Shown piece after piece: positions 18,329-29,371 of a DNA stretch of 64,000 nt. This DNA is from Wolbachia endosymbiont (group A) of Anomoia purmunda (GTDB lineage Bacteria > Pseudomonadota > Alphaproteobacteria > Rickettsiales > Anaplasmataceae). Below the pieces are notes generated by a model, which searched no databases, was not told the DNA's origin, and saw only the letters and a list, made by a program, of their open reading frames with translations. Numbering within the stretch: the stretch's first letter is position 1; the number at the start of each line of letters is the position of its first letter. Both the position numbers and the translations under genes were made by a program. Location of the stretch: contig NZ_OX366362.1 of NCBI RefSeq assembly GCF_947251545.1, positions 744,001 to 808,000 of the forward strand, read 5' to 3'.

Positions 18329-20251
18329 ATGGGAAGAGCAATAGGTATAGATCTCGGAACAACAAATTCTTGTGTTGCAATAATGCAGGGCAAAGACACA
18401 AAGGTAATAGAGAATAAAGAAGGAGCAAGAACTACTCCATCTATAGTTGCATTTACTTCATCAGGAGAAAAATTGATTGGTGCTCCAGCAAAAAGACAAG
18501 CAACCACCAATGCAAGTAATACCTTTTTTGCTACTAAGAGATTAATAGGCCGTCAATACGGTGATTCTGAAATGAAAAATCTAAACGTGCCGTATAAAGT
18601 GTTTGCGGCAAAAAATGGTGACGCATGGATTAAAACCACTGATAATAAAGAATACTCTCCTAGTCAAATTGGTGCATTTATACTACAAAACATGAAAGAA
18701 GCAGCAGAAGCTTATCTTGGAGAGGAAGTAAAAGATGCTGTGATAACAGTGCCAGCATACTTCAACGACTCTCAACGTCAAGCAACAAAAGATGCAGGAA
18801 AAATCGCTGGATTAAATGTGCTCAGAATAGTAAATGAACCGACTGCCGCAGCGCTTGCTTATGGTCTTGATAAAAAACATGGACACACAATAGTGGTATA
18901 CGATCTTGGTGGTGGTACATTTGATGTTTCAATACTTGAAATAGGTGAAGGGGTTTTTGAAGTAAAGGCTACAAATGGTGACACTCATCTTGGAGGTGAA
19001 GACTTTGATAACGCAATAGTGAGTTATTTACTAGATGAATTTAAGAAAAGTAATGGCATTGATTTGAAAAATGATCCAATGGCTATGCAAAGAATCAAAG
19101 AAGCTGCTGAAAAAGCGAAAATTGAATTATCAAGTGCAATGGAAACGGAAATAAATCTACCGTTTATTACAGCTGATGCAAGTGGTCCAAAACACTTAAA
19201 TATGAAATTAACGAGAGCAAAACTTGAAAGCTTAGTGAATGATTTAATCGAAAGAACTATGGCTCCTTGTAAAAAAGCTCTTGAGGATGCTGGTTTGTCT
19301 GCTAGTCAAATTGGCGAAGTGGTTCTCGTTGGTGGCATGACTCGTATGCCAAAAGTCATAGAGAAAGTTAAAGAATTCTTTGGCAAAGATCCACATAGAG
19401 GAGTTAACCCTGATGAAGTTGTAGCAATTGGAGCTGCAATACAGGCGGGGATCATTCAAGGTGATGTAAGAGATGTGTTACTACTTGATGTGACTCCACT
19501 TTCTCTTGGTATTGAAACTCTAGGAGGAGTATTTACTCCACTTATTGAACGTAATACTACTATTCCCACTAAAAAATCTCAGGTGTTTTCAACTGCAGAA
19601 GATAACCAAACAGCCGTTACAATTAAGGTGCATCAGGGTGAAAGAAAATTGGCAGTTGATAATAAGTTACTTGGCCAGTTTAGTTTGGAAGGGATACCTC
19701 CTGCTCCGCGCGGAAGGCCACAAATTGAAGTAACATTCGACATAGATGCAAATGGAATAGCGCACGTTTCTGCAAAAGATAAAGCTACTGGAAAAGAGCA
19801 AAAAATACGCATTCAATCTTCAGGTGGTTTATCTGATGATGAAATAAATCGCATGGTAAAAGAAGCTGAAGAAAAAGCGCAAGAAGATGAAAAGCGCAAA
19901 AAGTTTATTGAAGTGAAGAATCAAGCGGATAGCTTAGTCCATTCTACAGAAAAGTCTCTGACAGAGTATGGTGATAAAGTTTCACCAGAAGATAGATCTG
20001 CTATTGAAAATGCAGTTAACCAATTAAAAGAAGTTAGTAAATCTGATAACATTGATGACGCTGATTCAATACAGCAGAAAATTACTAATCTTTCTCAATT
20101 ATCTATGAAACTTGGAGAAGCTATGTATCAAGCATCTCAACAAAATAGTGCTGAAAATGGCTTTTCATCAGAAGGGAATCCAAATGATAAAGAGGAAAAA
20201 GTAGTAGATTCTGATTATCAAGACATAGATAATAAAGAAGAGAATAAGTAA
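18329..20251 (+). CDS. dnaK: DnaK, Hsp70 chaperone
   Basis: 640 aa, start [19 protein letters not shown]. ATPase domain signatures: [10 protein letters not shown] (about 6-15), [14 protein letters not shown] (about 190-203) and [13 protein letters not shown] (about 330-342). Substrate domain with [18 protein letters not shown]-terminal lid ends in an acidic tail. The unusual GRAIGIDL opening is typical of alphaproteobacterial DnaK. ATG preceded by GGGGT. I see no convincing heat-shock promoter in the 86-base gap. Confidence 0.97.
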   Translation: MGRAIGIDLGTTNSCVAIMQGKDTKVIENKEGARTTPSIVAFTSSGEKLIGAPAKRQATTNASNTFFATKRLIGRQYGDSEMKNLNVPYKVFAAKNGDAWIKTTDNKEYSPSQIGAFILQNMKEAAEAYLGEEVKDAVITVPAYFNDSQRQATKDAGKIAGLNVLRIVNEPTAAALAYGLDKKHGHTIVVYDLGGGTFDVSILEIGEGVFEVKATNGDTHLGGEDFDNAIVSYLLDEFKKSNGIDLKNDPMAMQRIKEAAEKAKIELSSAMETEINLPFITADASGPKHLNMKLTRAKLESLVNDLIERTMAPCKKALEDAGLSASQIGEVVLVGGMTRMPKVIEKVKEFFGKDPHRGVNPDEVVAIGAAIQAGIIQGDVRDVLLLDVTPLSLGIETLGGVFTPLIERNTTIPTKKSQVFSTAEDNQTAVTIKVHQGERKLAVDNKLLGQFSLEGIPPAPRGRPQIEVTFDIDANGIAHVSAKDKATGKEQKIRIQSSGGLSDDEINRMVKEAEEKAQEDEKRKKFIEVKNQADSLVHSTEKSLTEYGDKVSPEDRSAIENAVNQLKEVSKSDNIDDADSIQQKITNLSQLSMKLGEAMYQASQQNSAENGFSSEGNPNDKEEKVVDSDYQDIDNKEENK

Positions 20252-20321
20252 TTGCGATTGTCATCCAAGTAGCTGATACTGGGATGACAAGAGGAGCATA
20301 TTGTTGCTTAAAGAAACCATT

Positions 20322-20606
20322 ATGGACATTATTAAGGCAATAGAAGAAAAGATACGCGATTCGATAGATGTAATTGATATCAACATTATCGATGAATCAG
20401 CAAAGCATGCTGATCATTATTTTGCTTCATCTTCAACATTACCTTCGCACATTAAATTAATATTAATATCTGACGGCTTTATTGGAATGAGCGTTCTAAA
20501 AAGACACAAGTTGATTTATGAGTTATTGAAGGGTGAGATAGAGCTAATACATGCAATTTCTCTTCACTTGTATACGCAAAATGAGTACAATTTAAAAAAT
20601 AAATAA
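20322..20606 (+). CDS. bolA: BolA-family protein
   Basis: 94 aa from MDIIKAIEEKIRDSIDVIDINIIDESAKHADHYFASSS. The fold shows in the KHADHYF strand, an IKLILISDGFIGMSVLKRHKLIYELLKGEI helix-strand, and IHAISLHLYT. BolA proteins associate with monothiol glutaredoxins in iron-sulfur handling. The frame is open from a TTG at 20301, but I prefer the ATG at 20322. A palindrome arm pair lies just before at 20262-20290. Confidence 0.87.
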   Translation: MDIIKAIEEKIRDSIDVIDINIIDESAKHADHYFASSSTLPSHIKLILISDGFIGMSVLKRHKLIYELLKGEIELIHAISLHLYTQNEYNLKNK

Positions 20607-20613
20607 TAAAGAT

Positions 20614-21855
20614 GTGAAGGAAGAGTCTATATTAGTTAAAGCAGGAAGAAAATTTAATGACTATAAAGGTTCTATGAACCCGCCAGTTTATCATTCTTCT
20701 ACCATATTATTTCCTACTTACAAGGACTACTTAAATGCAGCAAATGGAGAAAGTATATACGATGTAATCAACGATGGTGTTGCAAGGGATTATAGCTACA
20801 GTAGTGTTGGTACTCCTACTGTTCATTATCTTTCAAATGCACTGGCTGAAATTGAGGGGAGTGGACAAGCGCTTATTTATCCTTCCGGACTATTTGCACT
20901 TACTTTTGCTATTCTAACTTTCACTAAAGCAGGCTCGCACGTTTTAATTCAAGATAATAGTTATTATAGGCTTAGGAGGTTTGCAGAAAATGAGCTACCA
21001 AAAAGAGGAACAGAAGTAACTTTTTATGATCCAACACAGGATATAACTGATTTAATTCAGAGTAATACTTCATTGATAATGATCGAGACTCCTGGTTCTG
21101 TAACGTTTGAGATTTCGAATATAGAGCATATAGTAAAAGTTGCTAAGGAACATGAAATTGTGACCGTTTGTGACAATTCATGGGCCACTCCTTTGTTATT
21201 TAAGCCGTTTGATTATGGAGTTGATGTTGCACTATATGCGGTGACAAAGTATCTAGCCGGTCACTCAGACTTATTGATGGGGGCTATTATTGCTGAAGGT
21301 GAAATTTTTAAATTGCTTTATGAGAGCTATAAAAATTATGGGGTAACCATTCAATCGCACGACTGCTACCTTGCACACAGGGGACTAAGAACACTGCACA
21401 CACGTATGAAAAGGCACCAAAATACAGCAATGGAAGTGGCAAAGTGGCTAGAAGCACAGCAAAAAGTTAGAAAGGTTTTATATCCAGCACTTCCCTCCCA
21501 TCCTCAACACGAATTATGGAAAAGTTATTTCAAAGGAGCAAGCGGCACATTCAGTATAGTACTAGATAGAGAATATTCATGTGAAGAACTAAGCTGCATG
21601 GTTGATCATATGAAAATTTTTAGTATTGGTGCTTCTTGGGGAGGGTGCGATAGTTTAATATTACCAATAGATCGTAGATCTATGTCAAGATCTGTAATGA
21701 ATTCAGATTATGGTGGAAGTTTTATACGGATATTTTGTGGACTGGAAGATCCTGAAGATTTAATCTTTGACCTTAATGATGCACTAAAAAGGTTATCATG
21801 CTTAGACTTTCAAAACGATGAAGTAGGACATGAAACTGAGAGAATTACTGCATAA
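20614..21855 (+). CDS. metC: Cystathionine beta-lyase-like PLP enzyme
   Basis: 413 aa of the Cys/Met-metabolism PLP family. PLP lysine in YAVTKYLAGHSDLLMG (about 208-223). Other motifs: GSGQALIYPSGLFA, TPGSVTFEISNIEHI, VTVCDNSWATPL (the PLP-ring Asp). The GTG at 20614 is the start (the ATG two bases before is followed by a stop). The exact reaction within this family, beta- or gamma-cleavage of cystathionine, cannot be told from sequence. It overlaps murE by 26 bases. Confidence 0.8.
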   Translation: MKEESILVKAGRKFNDYKGSMNPPVYHSSTILFPTYKDYLNAANGESIYDVINDGVARDYSYSSVGTPTVHYLSNALAEIEGSGQALIYPSGLFALTFAILTFTKAGSHVLIQDNSYYRLRRFAENELPKRGTEVTFYDPTQDITDLIQSNTSLIMIETPGSVTFEISNIEHIVKVAKEHEIVTVCDNSWATPLLFKPFDYGVDVALYAVTKYLAGHSDLLMGAIIAEGEIFKLLYESYKNYGVTIQSHDCYLAHRGLRTLHTRMKRHQNTAMEVAKWLEAQQKVRKVLYPALPSHPQHELWKSYFKGASGTFSIVLDREYSCEELSCMVDHMKIFSIGASWGGCDSLILPIDRRSMSRSVMNSDYGGSFIRIFCGLEDPEDLIFDLNDALKRLSCLDFQNDEVGHETERITA

Positions 21856-23377
21856 CATTATTGATGTTAACTTTGATATTGAGATCAAGGGCGTTACATG
21901 TAATCCCAAAAGATCTAAGGAGGGGTATCTTTTTGTTTGTGTGTCAGAAAGGAGTAAAGAATACGCAACATGCGATACTGGAATCCATATCCTTCCTACT
22001 GAATCACAGTGTTACGTACACAACTGTGTAGACGTTGTGATACAAGGGGCCAAGAAAGATGTCATCCCAGTGCTTGACTACTTGGATCCAGAAAATTTAA
22101 TTGCAAATGAGCACACTAGGCAATTGTATAATAAAAACTGGATTCCAGTGTCACGCACTGGAATGACAGATACTTCGAGCTTTGCAGTGCTTGAACACCC
22201 AAACCCTCAAGAAATATACAGCGAAATAGTCAGCAGGTTTTATCAATTCAAACAGCCCAAATATGTTGCTGCTGTAACTGGTACAAATGGTAAAACTTCA
22301 GTAGTAGAATTTTGCCGCCAGATCTGGCAAAACTCTGGCTATAATGCTGCGTCTATTGGAACACTTGGAACATGCATCAATAATGGCAGAAAAGGTAATA
22401 GCAACAGTCTTACCACTCCAGGTGCAGATGACCTTTACGCAACATTGCGTGGTATAAATGTAGAACACTTAGTGTTGGAATCATCAAGTCATGGAATTGA
22501 TCAATACAGAATCCATGGATTAAAGTTGAGTGCTGCAGCTTTTACTAATTTCTCGCAAGATCATTTAGATTACCATAAAAGTCTTGGTGAATATTTAGAA
22601 ACTAAAAAAAGGTTATTTTACGAAGTATTACCAGAAGGAAAAACAGCGATTTTAAATGCGGATATAGATGAGTACTACGCATTGCTTAAAATAGCTGAAA
22701 AACGCAGCAACAAAATTATCACCTATGGAAAAACAGGCTCTGATATTACTTTATTAGAGCAAACACCAACTCCAAGTGGTCAACATCTTACAGTAAAAAT
22801 TGATAACCAAATTTACAATACATTTTTCCCAATTTTGGGGCAGTTTCAGGCATATAATCTGCTATGTGCAATTGGTATATCTGGATTAAATTACAGAGAA
22901 ATATGTGTAGAAAGACTCGTTTCTCCACCAGGAAGAATGGAAAAAGTGAAACCTTTTGCATTTGTGGATTACGCTCATACTCCAAGTGCGCTTAAACAAG
23001 TCATATTATCTTTAAAATGGCATATCAACAAAAAAATAATTCTAGTTTTTGGTTGTGGTGGTAACCGCGATCAGAAAAAGCGTTCAGAAATGGGCAAAAT
23101 AGCACAAATGTATGCAGACAAAGTAATAATTACAGATGATAATCCGCGTGATGAAGATCCGGCAAAAATTCGCCACGATATTTTGCTACATTGCCCTGAT
23201 GCACTGGAGATAGGAGGTAGGAGAGAAGCTATAGAGAAAGGCGTAGATATTGCCTATAACGAGGGTATGATTCTGCTAGTTGCAGGAAAGGGAAATGAGA
23301 AATTTCAAATTATAGGCAACCAAACTTTTGAATTTAGTGATGTTGAGGTTATTAAAAATCATGCCTTAACATACTGA
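21830..23377 (+). CDS. murE: MurE, UDP-MurNAc-tripeptide synthetase
   Basis: Adds the third residue of the peptidoglycan stem, expected meso-DAP. 515 aa. The P-loop GTNGKTS is at 151-157, the central domain motif is SSSHGIDQYRIHG, the GRMEKVKPFAFVDYAHTP motif follows, and DNPRDEDP is the DAP-recognition motif. In the N-terminal domain, residues about 77-113 (VIPVLDYLDPENL to NWIPVSRTGMT) are encoded by a palindromic repeat inserted in frame. The start lies inside the 3' end of the metC gene. Confidence 0.93.
   Translation: MKLRELLHNIIDVNFDIEIKGVTCNPKRSKEGYLFVCVSERSKEYATCDTGIHILPTESQCYVHNCVDVVIQGAKKDVIPVLDYLDPENLIANEHTRQLYNKNWIPVSRTGMTDTSSFAVLEHPNPQEIYSEIVSRFYQFKQPKYVAAVTGTNGKTSVVEFCRQIWQNSGYNAASIGTLGTCINNGRKGNSNSLTTPGADDLYATLRGINVEHLVLESSSHGIDQYRIHGLKLSAAAFTNFSQDHLDYHKSLGEYLETKKRLFYEVLPEGKTAILNADIDEYYALLKIAEKRSNKIITYGKTGSDITLLEQTPTPSGQHLTVKIDNQIYNTFFPILGQFQAYNLLCAIGISGLNYREICVERLVSPPGRMEKVKPFAFVDYAHTPSALKQVILSLKWHINKKIILVFGCGGNRDQKKRSEMGKIAQMYADKVIITDDNPRDEDPAKIRHDILLHCPDALEIGGRREAIEKGVDIAYNEGMILLVAGKGNEKFQIIGNQTFEFSDVEVIKNHALTY
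22058..22168 (+). repeat. In-frame palindromic element inside murE
   Basis: 111 bp, 37 codons. Left arm GATGTCATCCCAGTGCTTGAC, right arm TCCAGTGTCACGCACTGGAATGACA, with a middle GATCCAGAAAATTTAATTGC... shared with addB and purL insertions. It keeps the reading frame and has no stop. Falls between the strands of the N-terminal Mur domain, ahead of the P-loop. Confidence 0.88.
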
Positions 23378-23423
23378 TTTTCACAATGGGCTTACCTCCG
23401 CTAATGTGCGAATATTGAAGCAA

Positions 23424-23800
23424 AAGTGATGTCATCCCAGTGCTTGACACTGGGATCCAGGAAAAAAAGAGCATAGATCCAGTGGATGGCAGGGGTTGGT
23501 GTCATGAAAGTAGCTGATGCTGGAATTTAGCTTTTTATGCAGCCTTATCAATTTAGTATAAGATCAGCTATTTTTCATACTCAACAAATCAGTTTACAAG
23601 CAAACTTCCCTGGATCCCAGTGTCAAGCACTGGGATGACATCCTCCTGGTAGACAATGTTCGTACAGCTGTGTGTCGGGGCATTGGGATGACACCCTCCT
23701 TGGCAGACAATGTTCGTACAGCTATGTGCGTGACGCTGGCGCTGGAATCTAGAAAAAAATAGATCCAAGTAGTCAAGCTACTTGGATGACACTGACTGCT
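23424..23800. repeat. Palindromic repeat cluster between murE and comF
   Basis: Arms at about 23430-23458 (GTCATCCCAGTGCTTGACACTGGGAT, a compact arm pair), 23614-23640, 23690-23740 and 23760-23790. Two GTTCGTACAGCT motifs at about 23660 and 23712. No gene: the small minus ORF at 23594-23776 is palindrome read-through. Confidence 0.85.
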
Positions 23801-24530
23801 AATTTTTTATGCAAGAGGTCCAATCATTCACCGTTCTTGCAAGTGATAGCACTCTCACTTCTTTTGCACCGGAGTTTAAAATTTCCTGAGAGCAAGATCT
23901 TACAGTTGCTCCGGTTGTTACCACATCATCAACTAATATCACGATTTTATTTTCGATAATTTTCTTGTTGCTTGTTTTAAAAGCCTTCTTTAAATTTTTT
24001 TCACGCTGTTTAAGTGAAAGACCAGCTTGAGGCACAGTATGGCGAAGACGTTTTATTGCAAATGGCGTATAGGATAAATTGGACAACTTACTCAACTCTT
24101 TTGCAAGCAACGCTGCTTGATTATATTTACGTTTAAACAAGCGCATTTTATGTAACGGTATAGGAATTATGATCTCTGCGTTCTGAAATGTATCCTGATT
24201 AGCTTGGTATATCCACTTTGCATAGATTTTTACGTAATTCAAATTATCAAAAAATTTGAAATTTATAATCATGTTTTTACTATGTTGATCATAAGCAAAA
24301 ACTGATCTTAATACTTTAAACGGTGGAGGATTGATGATGCACTTACCACACGTATAAATATTGTCTGAGATTACTACGCCACAAACATTGCAGTAATGCT
24401 TAGTTAGAAAATTGATTTTTTTGTTGCATTCACTACACAGATTAAGATTTTCATCAATGATACATTCGCAACTTACGCATACGCTTGGAAATATGAGATT
24501 TGTAGCTTTTTTTAGTAAGAGAAGGTTCAC
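23799..24530 (-). CDS. comF: ComF-family phosphoribosyltransferase-like protein
   Basis: 243 aa. N-terminal cysteine-rich zinc region (CVSCECIIDENLNLCSEC, YCNVCG, CGKC, about residues 18-64), then a type I PRTase fold with IIPIPLH, the KRKYNQAALLAKELSK stretch and the phosphoribosyl loop VILVDDVVTTGATVRSCS. The family takes its name from competence genes; its role in Wolbachia, where dprA is frameshifted at 51649-52736, is unknown. Confidence 0.85.
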   Translation of the reverse strand: MNLLLLKKATNLIFPSVCVSCECIIDENLNLCSECNKKINFLTKHYCNVCGVVISDNIYTCGKCIINPPPFKVLRSVFAYDQHSKNMIINFKFFDNLNYVKIYAKWIYQANQDTFQNAEIIIPIPLHKMRLFKRKYNQAALLAKELSKLSNLSYTPFAIKRLRHTVPQAGLSLKQREKNLKKAFKTSNKKIIENKIVILVDDVVTTGATVRSCSQEILNSGAKEVRVLSLARTVNDWTSCIKN

Positions 24531-24645
24531 AACTCATTAAATATATTATAAAATAATTTATATAGTATAGCTAAAGTAACTTAAACTTACACCCTTTCAC
24601 TTTTTATTTCATTTCAATATAGTTCATACTGCTGAAAAGCAGAAC

Positions 24646-25296
24646 TTATAACTCAGTCCGTGGTACACCACCGACTAAAGTAGTCTTTGAATTATCCTTA
24701 GATAAAAGTTGATGTTTTTCTGGCTCCTGTGTTTCACTTAACTTACTTTGCACTTTGTTATAAGCCAACATGAGTGGCGTTATCATTAACGCGGCAGCCC
24801 AAATGACAGCAGCGCAAGCATAACTTACAATCTTATTAAATACTCTAGCTACTGCACTAGCACAATCTTGCCCCATTTCTAAAAATATGTTTGAATAATC
24901 AACGAATGATTTTGTATCCGTTTTAAGACAATAACCCCCTGTTATTTTTGACAACAACTTAATTGGTAAGTATGATGAATATGCCACTAACAAAAATAAA
25001 GGTTGCAATATTATGCTAGCTGCTAGAAAAGCACCCCGTTTACAAAGTGGAAACACTTCCTCTGCTCTATAACCCACATACTCACAATTTTTTATATATT
25101 GATCATTATAACCGTTCTTACTCTCAACTCCACAAATTACATCTTTCACAGGTCCTAGCACATTATCAACATAATGCACAGATTTATAGAAACTATTCTC
25201 TGGAACTGGTGTGTGATTTTTTACTTCCTTAGCAGGCACAATTCCATATTTAGCATACCTTTTAAAATATTGATATACTGACATTCTTATCTCCAA
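24646..25296 (-). CDS. Hypothetical membrane protein
   Basis: 216 aa, not recognised. Two long hydrophobic segments: AFLAASIILQPLFLLVAYSSYLPI (about 90-113) and SYACAAVIWAAALMITPLMLAYN (about 155-180), the latter rich in Ala. N-terminal half polar, tail hydrophilic (LSETQEPEKHQLLSKDNSK). No signal peptide. Alone between comF and uvrA, good ribosome site (GGAG) before the ATG. A candidate Wolbachia-restricted inner-membrane protein; no function is inferred. Confidence 0.7.
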   Translation of the reverse strand: MEIRMSVYQYFKRYAKYGIVPAKEVKNHTPVPENSFYKSVHYVDNVLGPVKDVICGVESKNGYNDQYIKNCEYVGYRAEEVFPLCKRGAFLAASIILQPLFLLVAYSSYLPIKLLSKITGGYCLKTDTKSFVDYSNIFLEMGQDCASAVARVFNKIVSYACAAVIWAAALMITPLMLAYNKVQSKLSETQEPEKHQLLSKDNSKTTLVGGVPRTEL

Positions 25297-25338
25297 ATCA
25301 TGAATATGTAACCTAGCCTAATATAATTAAGAAATAGT

Positions 25339-28134
25339 TTATAATAAATACGTTTTAAGATACCTGCCTGTAACACTTTCTGGAATTTTTGCCACTTCTT
25401 CTGGAGTTCCAGTAGCAATCACTTCTCCGCCTTTTATTCCGCCCTCTGGTCCGATGTCTATTATATAATCTGCAGTTTTTATAACGTGCAAATTGTGCTC
25501 GATAACTATAACAGTGTTTCCCAGATCGACTAATCTATGGAGTATTTTTAGTAAGTTATTTATATCTTCAAAGTGTAATCCAGTTGTTGGCTCATCAAGA
25601 ATATACAATGTTCTTCCGGTAAATCGTTTTGATAGCTCCTTGGACAGCTTTATTCGTTGTGCTTCACCCCCAGACAACGTTGTTGACGACTGTCCGAGTT
25701 TTATATAGCCAAGCCCCACTTCCTGCAAAGAAATCAACTTTTCTTTTACCATTGGAAGGTTTTCAAAAAAATCACAAGCTTGATCTATCGTCATATCAAG
25801 GACATCAGAGATTGATTTTTCTTTATAAGTAACTTCCAATGTTTCCCGATTATACCTTCGCCCTTTACACTGCTCACACTTCACATAAACGTCCGGTAGA
25901 AAATGCATCTCTATCTTTAAGTGCCCATCACCTTTACAAGCCTCACACCTTCCCCCTCTGGTATTAAATGAAAACCGGCCTATATTATATCCCCTTGCTT
26001 TTGAATCCGAAAGACCTGCAAACCAATTTCTTATATGAGTAAACATACCGACATATGTTGCTGGATTTGACGCAGGAGTTCTACCAATTGGCGACTGATC
26101 AACTTCTATAACTTTATCTATATATTCAAGGCCTTCTATCTTATCGCATTGGCCATACCTTGCAGACGAATGATGTATCTTATGTGCTGAATATTTATAT
26201 AACGTTTCTATGACTAAACTTGATTTTCCCCCTCCTGATATTCCAGTAACACAAATAAGATTCCCTATAGGAAATTTAACGTTCACATTTTTTAAGTTAT
26301 TTTCACATGCATTTATTACTTTTATGAACTGAGTTGCTTGCTTTCTTCTCCTTGGAATTAAAATTTTTTTCTCTCCACTCAAATATTGCCCTGTTATGCT
26401 CTCTGAATTTCTTTGCACCTGGTCTGGTGTTCCTTCTGCAACAACTTTTCCACCATTTACGCCAGCTCCAGGACCAATATCAATTGCATAATCAGCAGCC
26501 ATTATTGTATCTTCATCATGCTCAACAACGATTACAGTGTTACCCATGTCTCTCAAGTTTTTCAGTGTAGCAATTAACCGATCATTATCGCATTGATGAA
26601 GGCCTATCGAGGGTTCATCAAGCACGTACAGCACTCCTGTTAAACCAGAGCCAATTTGTGAAGCAAGTCTGATCCTCTGACTCTCACCGCCAGAGAGAGT
26701 GCTAGATTCTCGATCAAGCGTTAGGTAATTCAACCCTACATTCTTTAAAAATGCTAGCCTCTTGATTATTTCATTTAATATTTTACTTGAGATTTGCTTC
26801 TGTTGTTCTGTGAGCTTGTCTGGCAAATTTTCAAACCATTTAAGGGATTCATCGATGCTGAGCTCTGATACTTCACCTATATGTTTGCTATCAATTTTTA
26901 CTGTAAGCGCTTCTTTTTTCAATCTATAGCCAGTACATTCTCTGCAGTGAGTGACAGAGCAATATCGCTCAACAAGCGTTTCATCATAATCCATCTGGTT
27001 CTCCAAGATACTGATCAAACCTTGAAATTTATTAGAGCCAAAGAGTATCATATCTTTTACTTCTTGATCTATGTTCTTCCACGGAATATCAAGGTTAAAT
27101 TTGTAGTTTTCAGCCAGTAATAGAATTGCACTTTTTAGAAATCCATAACCTGTGTGCACTTGACGGAACATTGATCCCACTGGCTTTAAAGCACCCTCAG
27201 ATATTGAAAGAGTTTCATCCGGTACTATTAGCTTTACATCAACACTTAGCTTTTTACCAAGCCCATTACACGCACCACATGCACCGTAAGGACTGTTAAA
27301 AGAAAATAATCTTGGTTCTATTTCCTCAAGAGTGAAACCAGACTCGGGGCATGCAAAATTCTCTGAAAAAGTCAGAATTTGACCATTTTTATACTCGGAA
27401 TTATGGTTGTCAGGTAGGTTTACTATTTCTACATACATTAGACCATTACCAAGTTTTAGTGCGGATTCTATACTACTTGGCAGTCGATTTCCTATATCGC
27501 CCAATATTGATATTCTATCTGCAACCACAAAAGCGTCGTGTTTCTTGTTCTTATCGAGTTTAGGCAAGTTATCTACATTGTACACTTCACCATCTATTTT
27601 GAACCTTACGTAACCTTGTCTTTTAATTTCCAATATCTCTTTAAGATGTTCTCCCTTTCTATCACGCACAACAGGGGCAAGTATATATATCTTAGTTTCT
27701 AAAGGTAACGCAATTATAGTATCTACAATTTGAGACACCGTTTGTTTTGTTATTGGTAATCCAGTTGCAGGTGAATAAGGAACTCCTATTCGTGCATATA
27801 CTAAGCGCAAGTAATCGTAAATTGCGGTAATAGTTCCAACTGTTGACCTTGGATTTTTTGAGATCGATTTCTGGTTGATAGATATTGCAGGAGAGAGACC
27901 TGTAATCGACTCAACATCTGGTTTATCCTGAATGTTGAGAAATTGACGCGCGTAAGCTGATAGGCTTTCAACGTACCGGCGTTGGCCTTCTGCATAAATC
28001 GTATCAAATGCGAGGCTAGACTTGCCAGAACCACTTAGCCCAGTTATAACAACTAGCTTATTTTTCGGTATATTGACGTCTACACCTTGCAGATTATGTT
28101 CCCTTGCGCCCTTAACTCTGATGAAATTGTCCAT
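25339..28134 (-). CDS. uvrA: UvrA, excinuclease ABC subunit A
   Basis: Damage-recognition ATPase of nucleotide excision repair, 931 aa. Two ABC modules: Walker [14 protein letters not shown] (about 32-44) with signature [21 protein letters not shown], and a second Walker [12 protein letters not shown] (about 634-644) with [16 protein letters not shown] and DEPTTGLH. Zinc modules at CGACNGLG and at [14 protein letters not shown] with [10 protein letters not shown]. No lesion seen. Works with UvrB and UvrC, which are not in this window. Confidence 0.97.
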   Translation of the reverse strand: MDNFIRVKGAREHNLQGVDVNIPKNKLVVITGLSGSGKSSLAFDTIYAEGQRRYVESLSAYARQFLNIQDKPDVESITGLSPAISINQKSISKNPRSTVGTITAIYDYLRLVYARIGVPYSPATGLPITKQTVSQIVDTIIALPLETKIYILAPVVRDRKGEHLKEILEIKRQGYVRFKIDGEVYNVDNLPKLDKNKKHDAFVVADRISILGDIGNRLPSSIESALKLGNGLMYVEIVNLPDNHNSEYKNGQILTFSENFACPESGFTLEEIEPRLFSFNSPYGACGACNGLGKKLSVDVKLIVPDETLSISEGALKPVGSMFRQVHTGYGFLKSAILLLAENYKFNLDIPWKNIDQEVKDMILFGSNKFQGLISILENQMDYDETLVERYCSVTHCRECTGYRLKKEALTVKIDSKHIGEVSELSIDESLKWFENLPDKLTEQQKQISSKILNEIIKRLAFLKNVGLNYLTLDRESSTLSGGESQRIRLASQIGSGLTGVLYVLDEPSIGLHQCDNDRLIATLKNLRDMGNTVIVVEHDEDTIMAADYAIDIGPGAGVNGGKVVAEGTPDQVQRNSESITGQYLSGEKKILIPRRRKQATQFIKVINACENNLKNVNVKFPIGNLICVTGISGGGKSSLVIETLYKYSAHKIHHSSARYGQCDKIEGLEYIDKVIEVDQSPIGRTPASNPATYVGMFTHIRNWFAGLSDSKARGYNIGRFSFNTRGGRCEACKGDGHLKIEMHFLPDVYVKCEQCKGRRYNRETLEVTYKEKSISDVLDMTIDQACDFFENLPMVKEKLISLQEVGLGYIKLGQSSTTLSGGEAQRIKLSKELSKRFTGRTLYILDEPTTGLHFEDINNLLKILHRLVDLGNTVIVIEHNLHVIKTADYIIDIGPEGGIKGGEVIATGTPEEVAKIPESVTGRYLKTYLL

Positions 28135-28247
28135 ACATCACGTATTTTTGACTATTATAGCCTCAAAATACGTGAATTTATAGTGATATATTGATTTTCT
28201 ATTGATTTTTTCAACTGTTACGGAAAATTAGGCAGCGTTTGATAAAT

Positions 28248-28660
28248 CGTCATTCCGCTACTTGTTAGCGGCTGAGATACCGCAACGGTATGACGGTTAA
28301 GTAGGCCAGTGCCCCTATGATGTCATCCCAGTGTCAAGCACATAGCTGTACGAACGTTGTAGTTTAGGAGCAATTCCCACCAGTGGGCCAGTGCCCAGAC
28401 ACTGGTTCTATGCAACTTAATTAAAAACGTTTGTTTTAGCGTAAGACAACTACCTTTAGCTCATCAGCTCAGTTATAAGCAAAATTTCTGGATTCCAGAC
28501 TGGAATGACACCATTTGCTGTGCAATTTACCTTCAAAAATGAATGTTCGTACAGCTATGTGTCAAGCACTGGGATGACACCATTCTTTTTTCTGGATTCC
28601 ACTGTCTGGGCACTGGAATGACACCCCCCTGATAGGCTCAAATCATAATGTTTGTACAGT
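28248..28660. repeat. Palindromic repeat cluster
   Basis: 28248-28293 carries the second palindrome type (TTCCGCTACTTGTTAGCGG, ATACCGCAACGGTATGACGG). From 28320 it runs as the inverted copy of 2690-2960: GTGTCAAGCACATAGCTGTACG and then the same spacer. Further arms run to 28625. No gene is present. Confidence 0.85.
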
Positions 28661-28763
28661 TGTGGGTTTAGGCTACCTATAAATTCTAAACTGTTGTTAC
28701 GTATTAGGACCACCAAATACACCCCCAGGACCCAAAGTCAGTTTAGCTATATCAGAAAACAGG

Positions 28764-29276
28764 TTATGTGGAAATCTTAAAATATTTCTTGTTCGCCAAG
28801 CAAAATAAATACATTCCTGCAAACAAGCAGATGCTCAATACTGACGGATAAGAAAACTTAAAAATTAAATCTCTAATATATATTGATAAGCATTTACCTG
28901 CAGAAAATTTGTATAGTAATCCAACACATACAACTGTACTATCAACCACTGATGCTATAATTAAAGTAATGAAATTTGCCATATGAAAATTCAACTTGGA
29001 CCTCAATTTTTCAAAAATAATTATACTTGAGAGAAGAGAGACTAAAATTGCAGTATATGAAATCAATATCATCAAACTAAAACTTTGCAATTTAAAAACA
29101 CAACATAGCACTGTACACACTATTAAACTGTACGTAGCTTTGCTTTTGCCATAAAATTCAACCATTGAATTTATAACTAAAGCAGCTCCCACAAATAAGG
29201 CAGCACATATCATCAATTTATTTGAAGTGTTGAGTAAAGAAAGACTGATAAACAGGAGTATCGATAAAATAGACAT
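28764..29276 (-). CDS. VUT/YhhQ-like family membrane protein (possible queuosine-precursor transporter)
   Basis: 170 aa with about five membrane segments. Features that resemble the YhhQ/VUT family: LLNTSNKLM at the start, the VINSMVEFYGKSKA segment (compare EvYGxxxA of the family), and a later NFITLIIASVVDSTVV. YhhQ imports preQ0/preQ1 for tRNA modification. Shorter than E. coli YhhQ (about 220 aa) and the match rests on short motifs, so the assignment is provisional. Confidence 0.45.
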   Translation of the reverse strand: MSILSILLFISLSLLNTSNKLMICAALFVGAALVINSMVEFYGKSKATYSLIVCTVLCCVFKLQSFSLMILISYTAILVSLLSSIIIFEKLRSKLNFHMANFITLIIASVVDSTVVCVGLLYKFSAGKCLSIYIRDLIFKFSYPSVLSICLFAGMYLFCLANKKYFKIST

Positions 29277-29371
29277 AATTACCTACCCAAAATTAATAAC
29301 ATACATTCATTCTAAATAAACATTACATATAGTAAAAGAGTTATTTATCATAATGAGGAAAACATTTTATA

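Noticed and set aside
20262..20290. Terminator after dnaK
   Set aside because: The stem is a palindromic repeat arm pair without a U-tract; likely a repeat, not a dedicated terminator.
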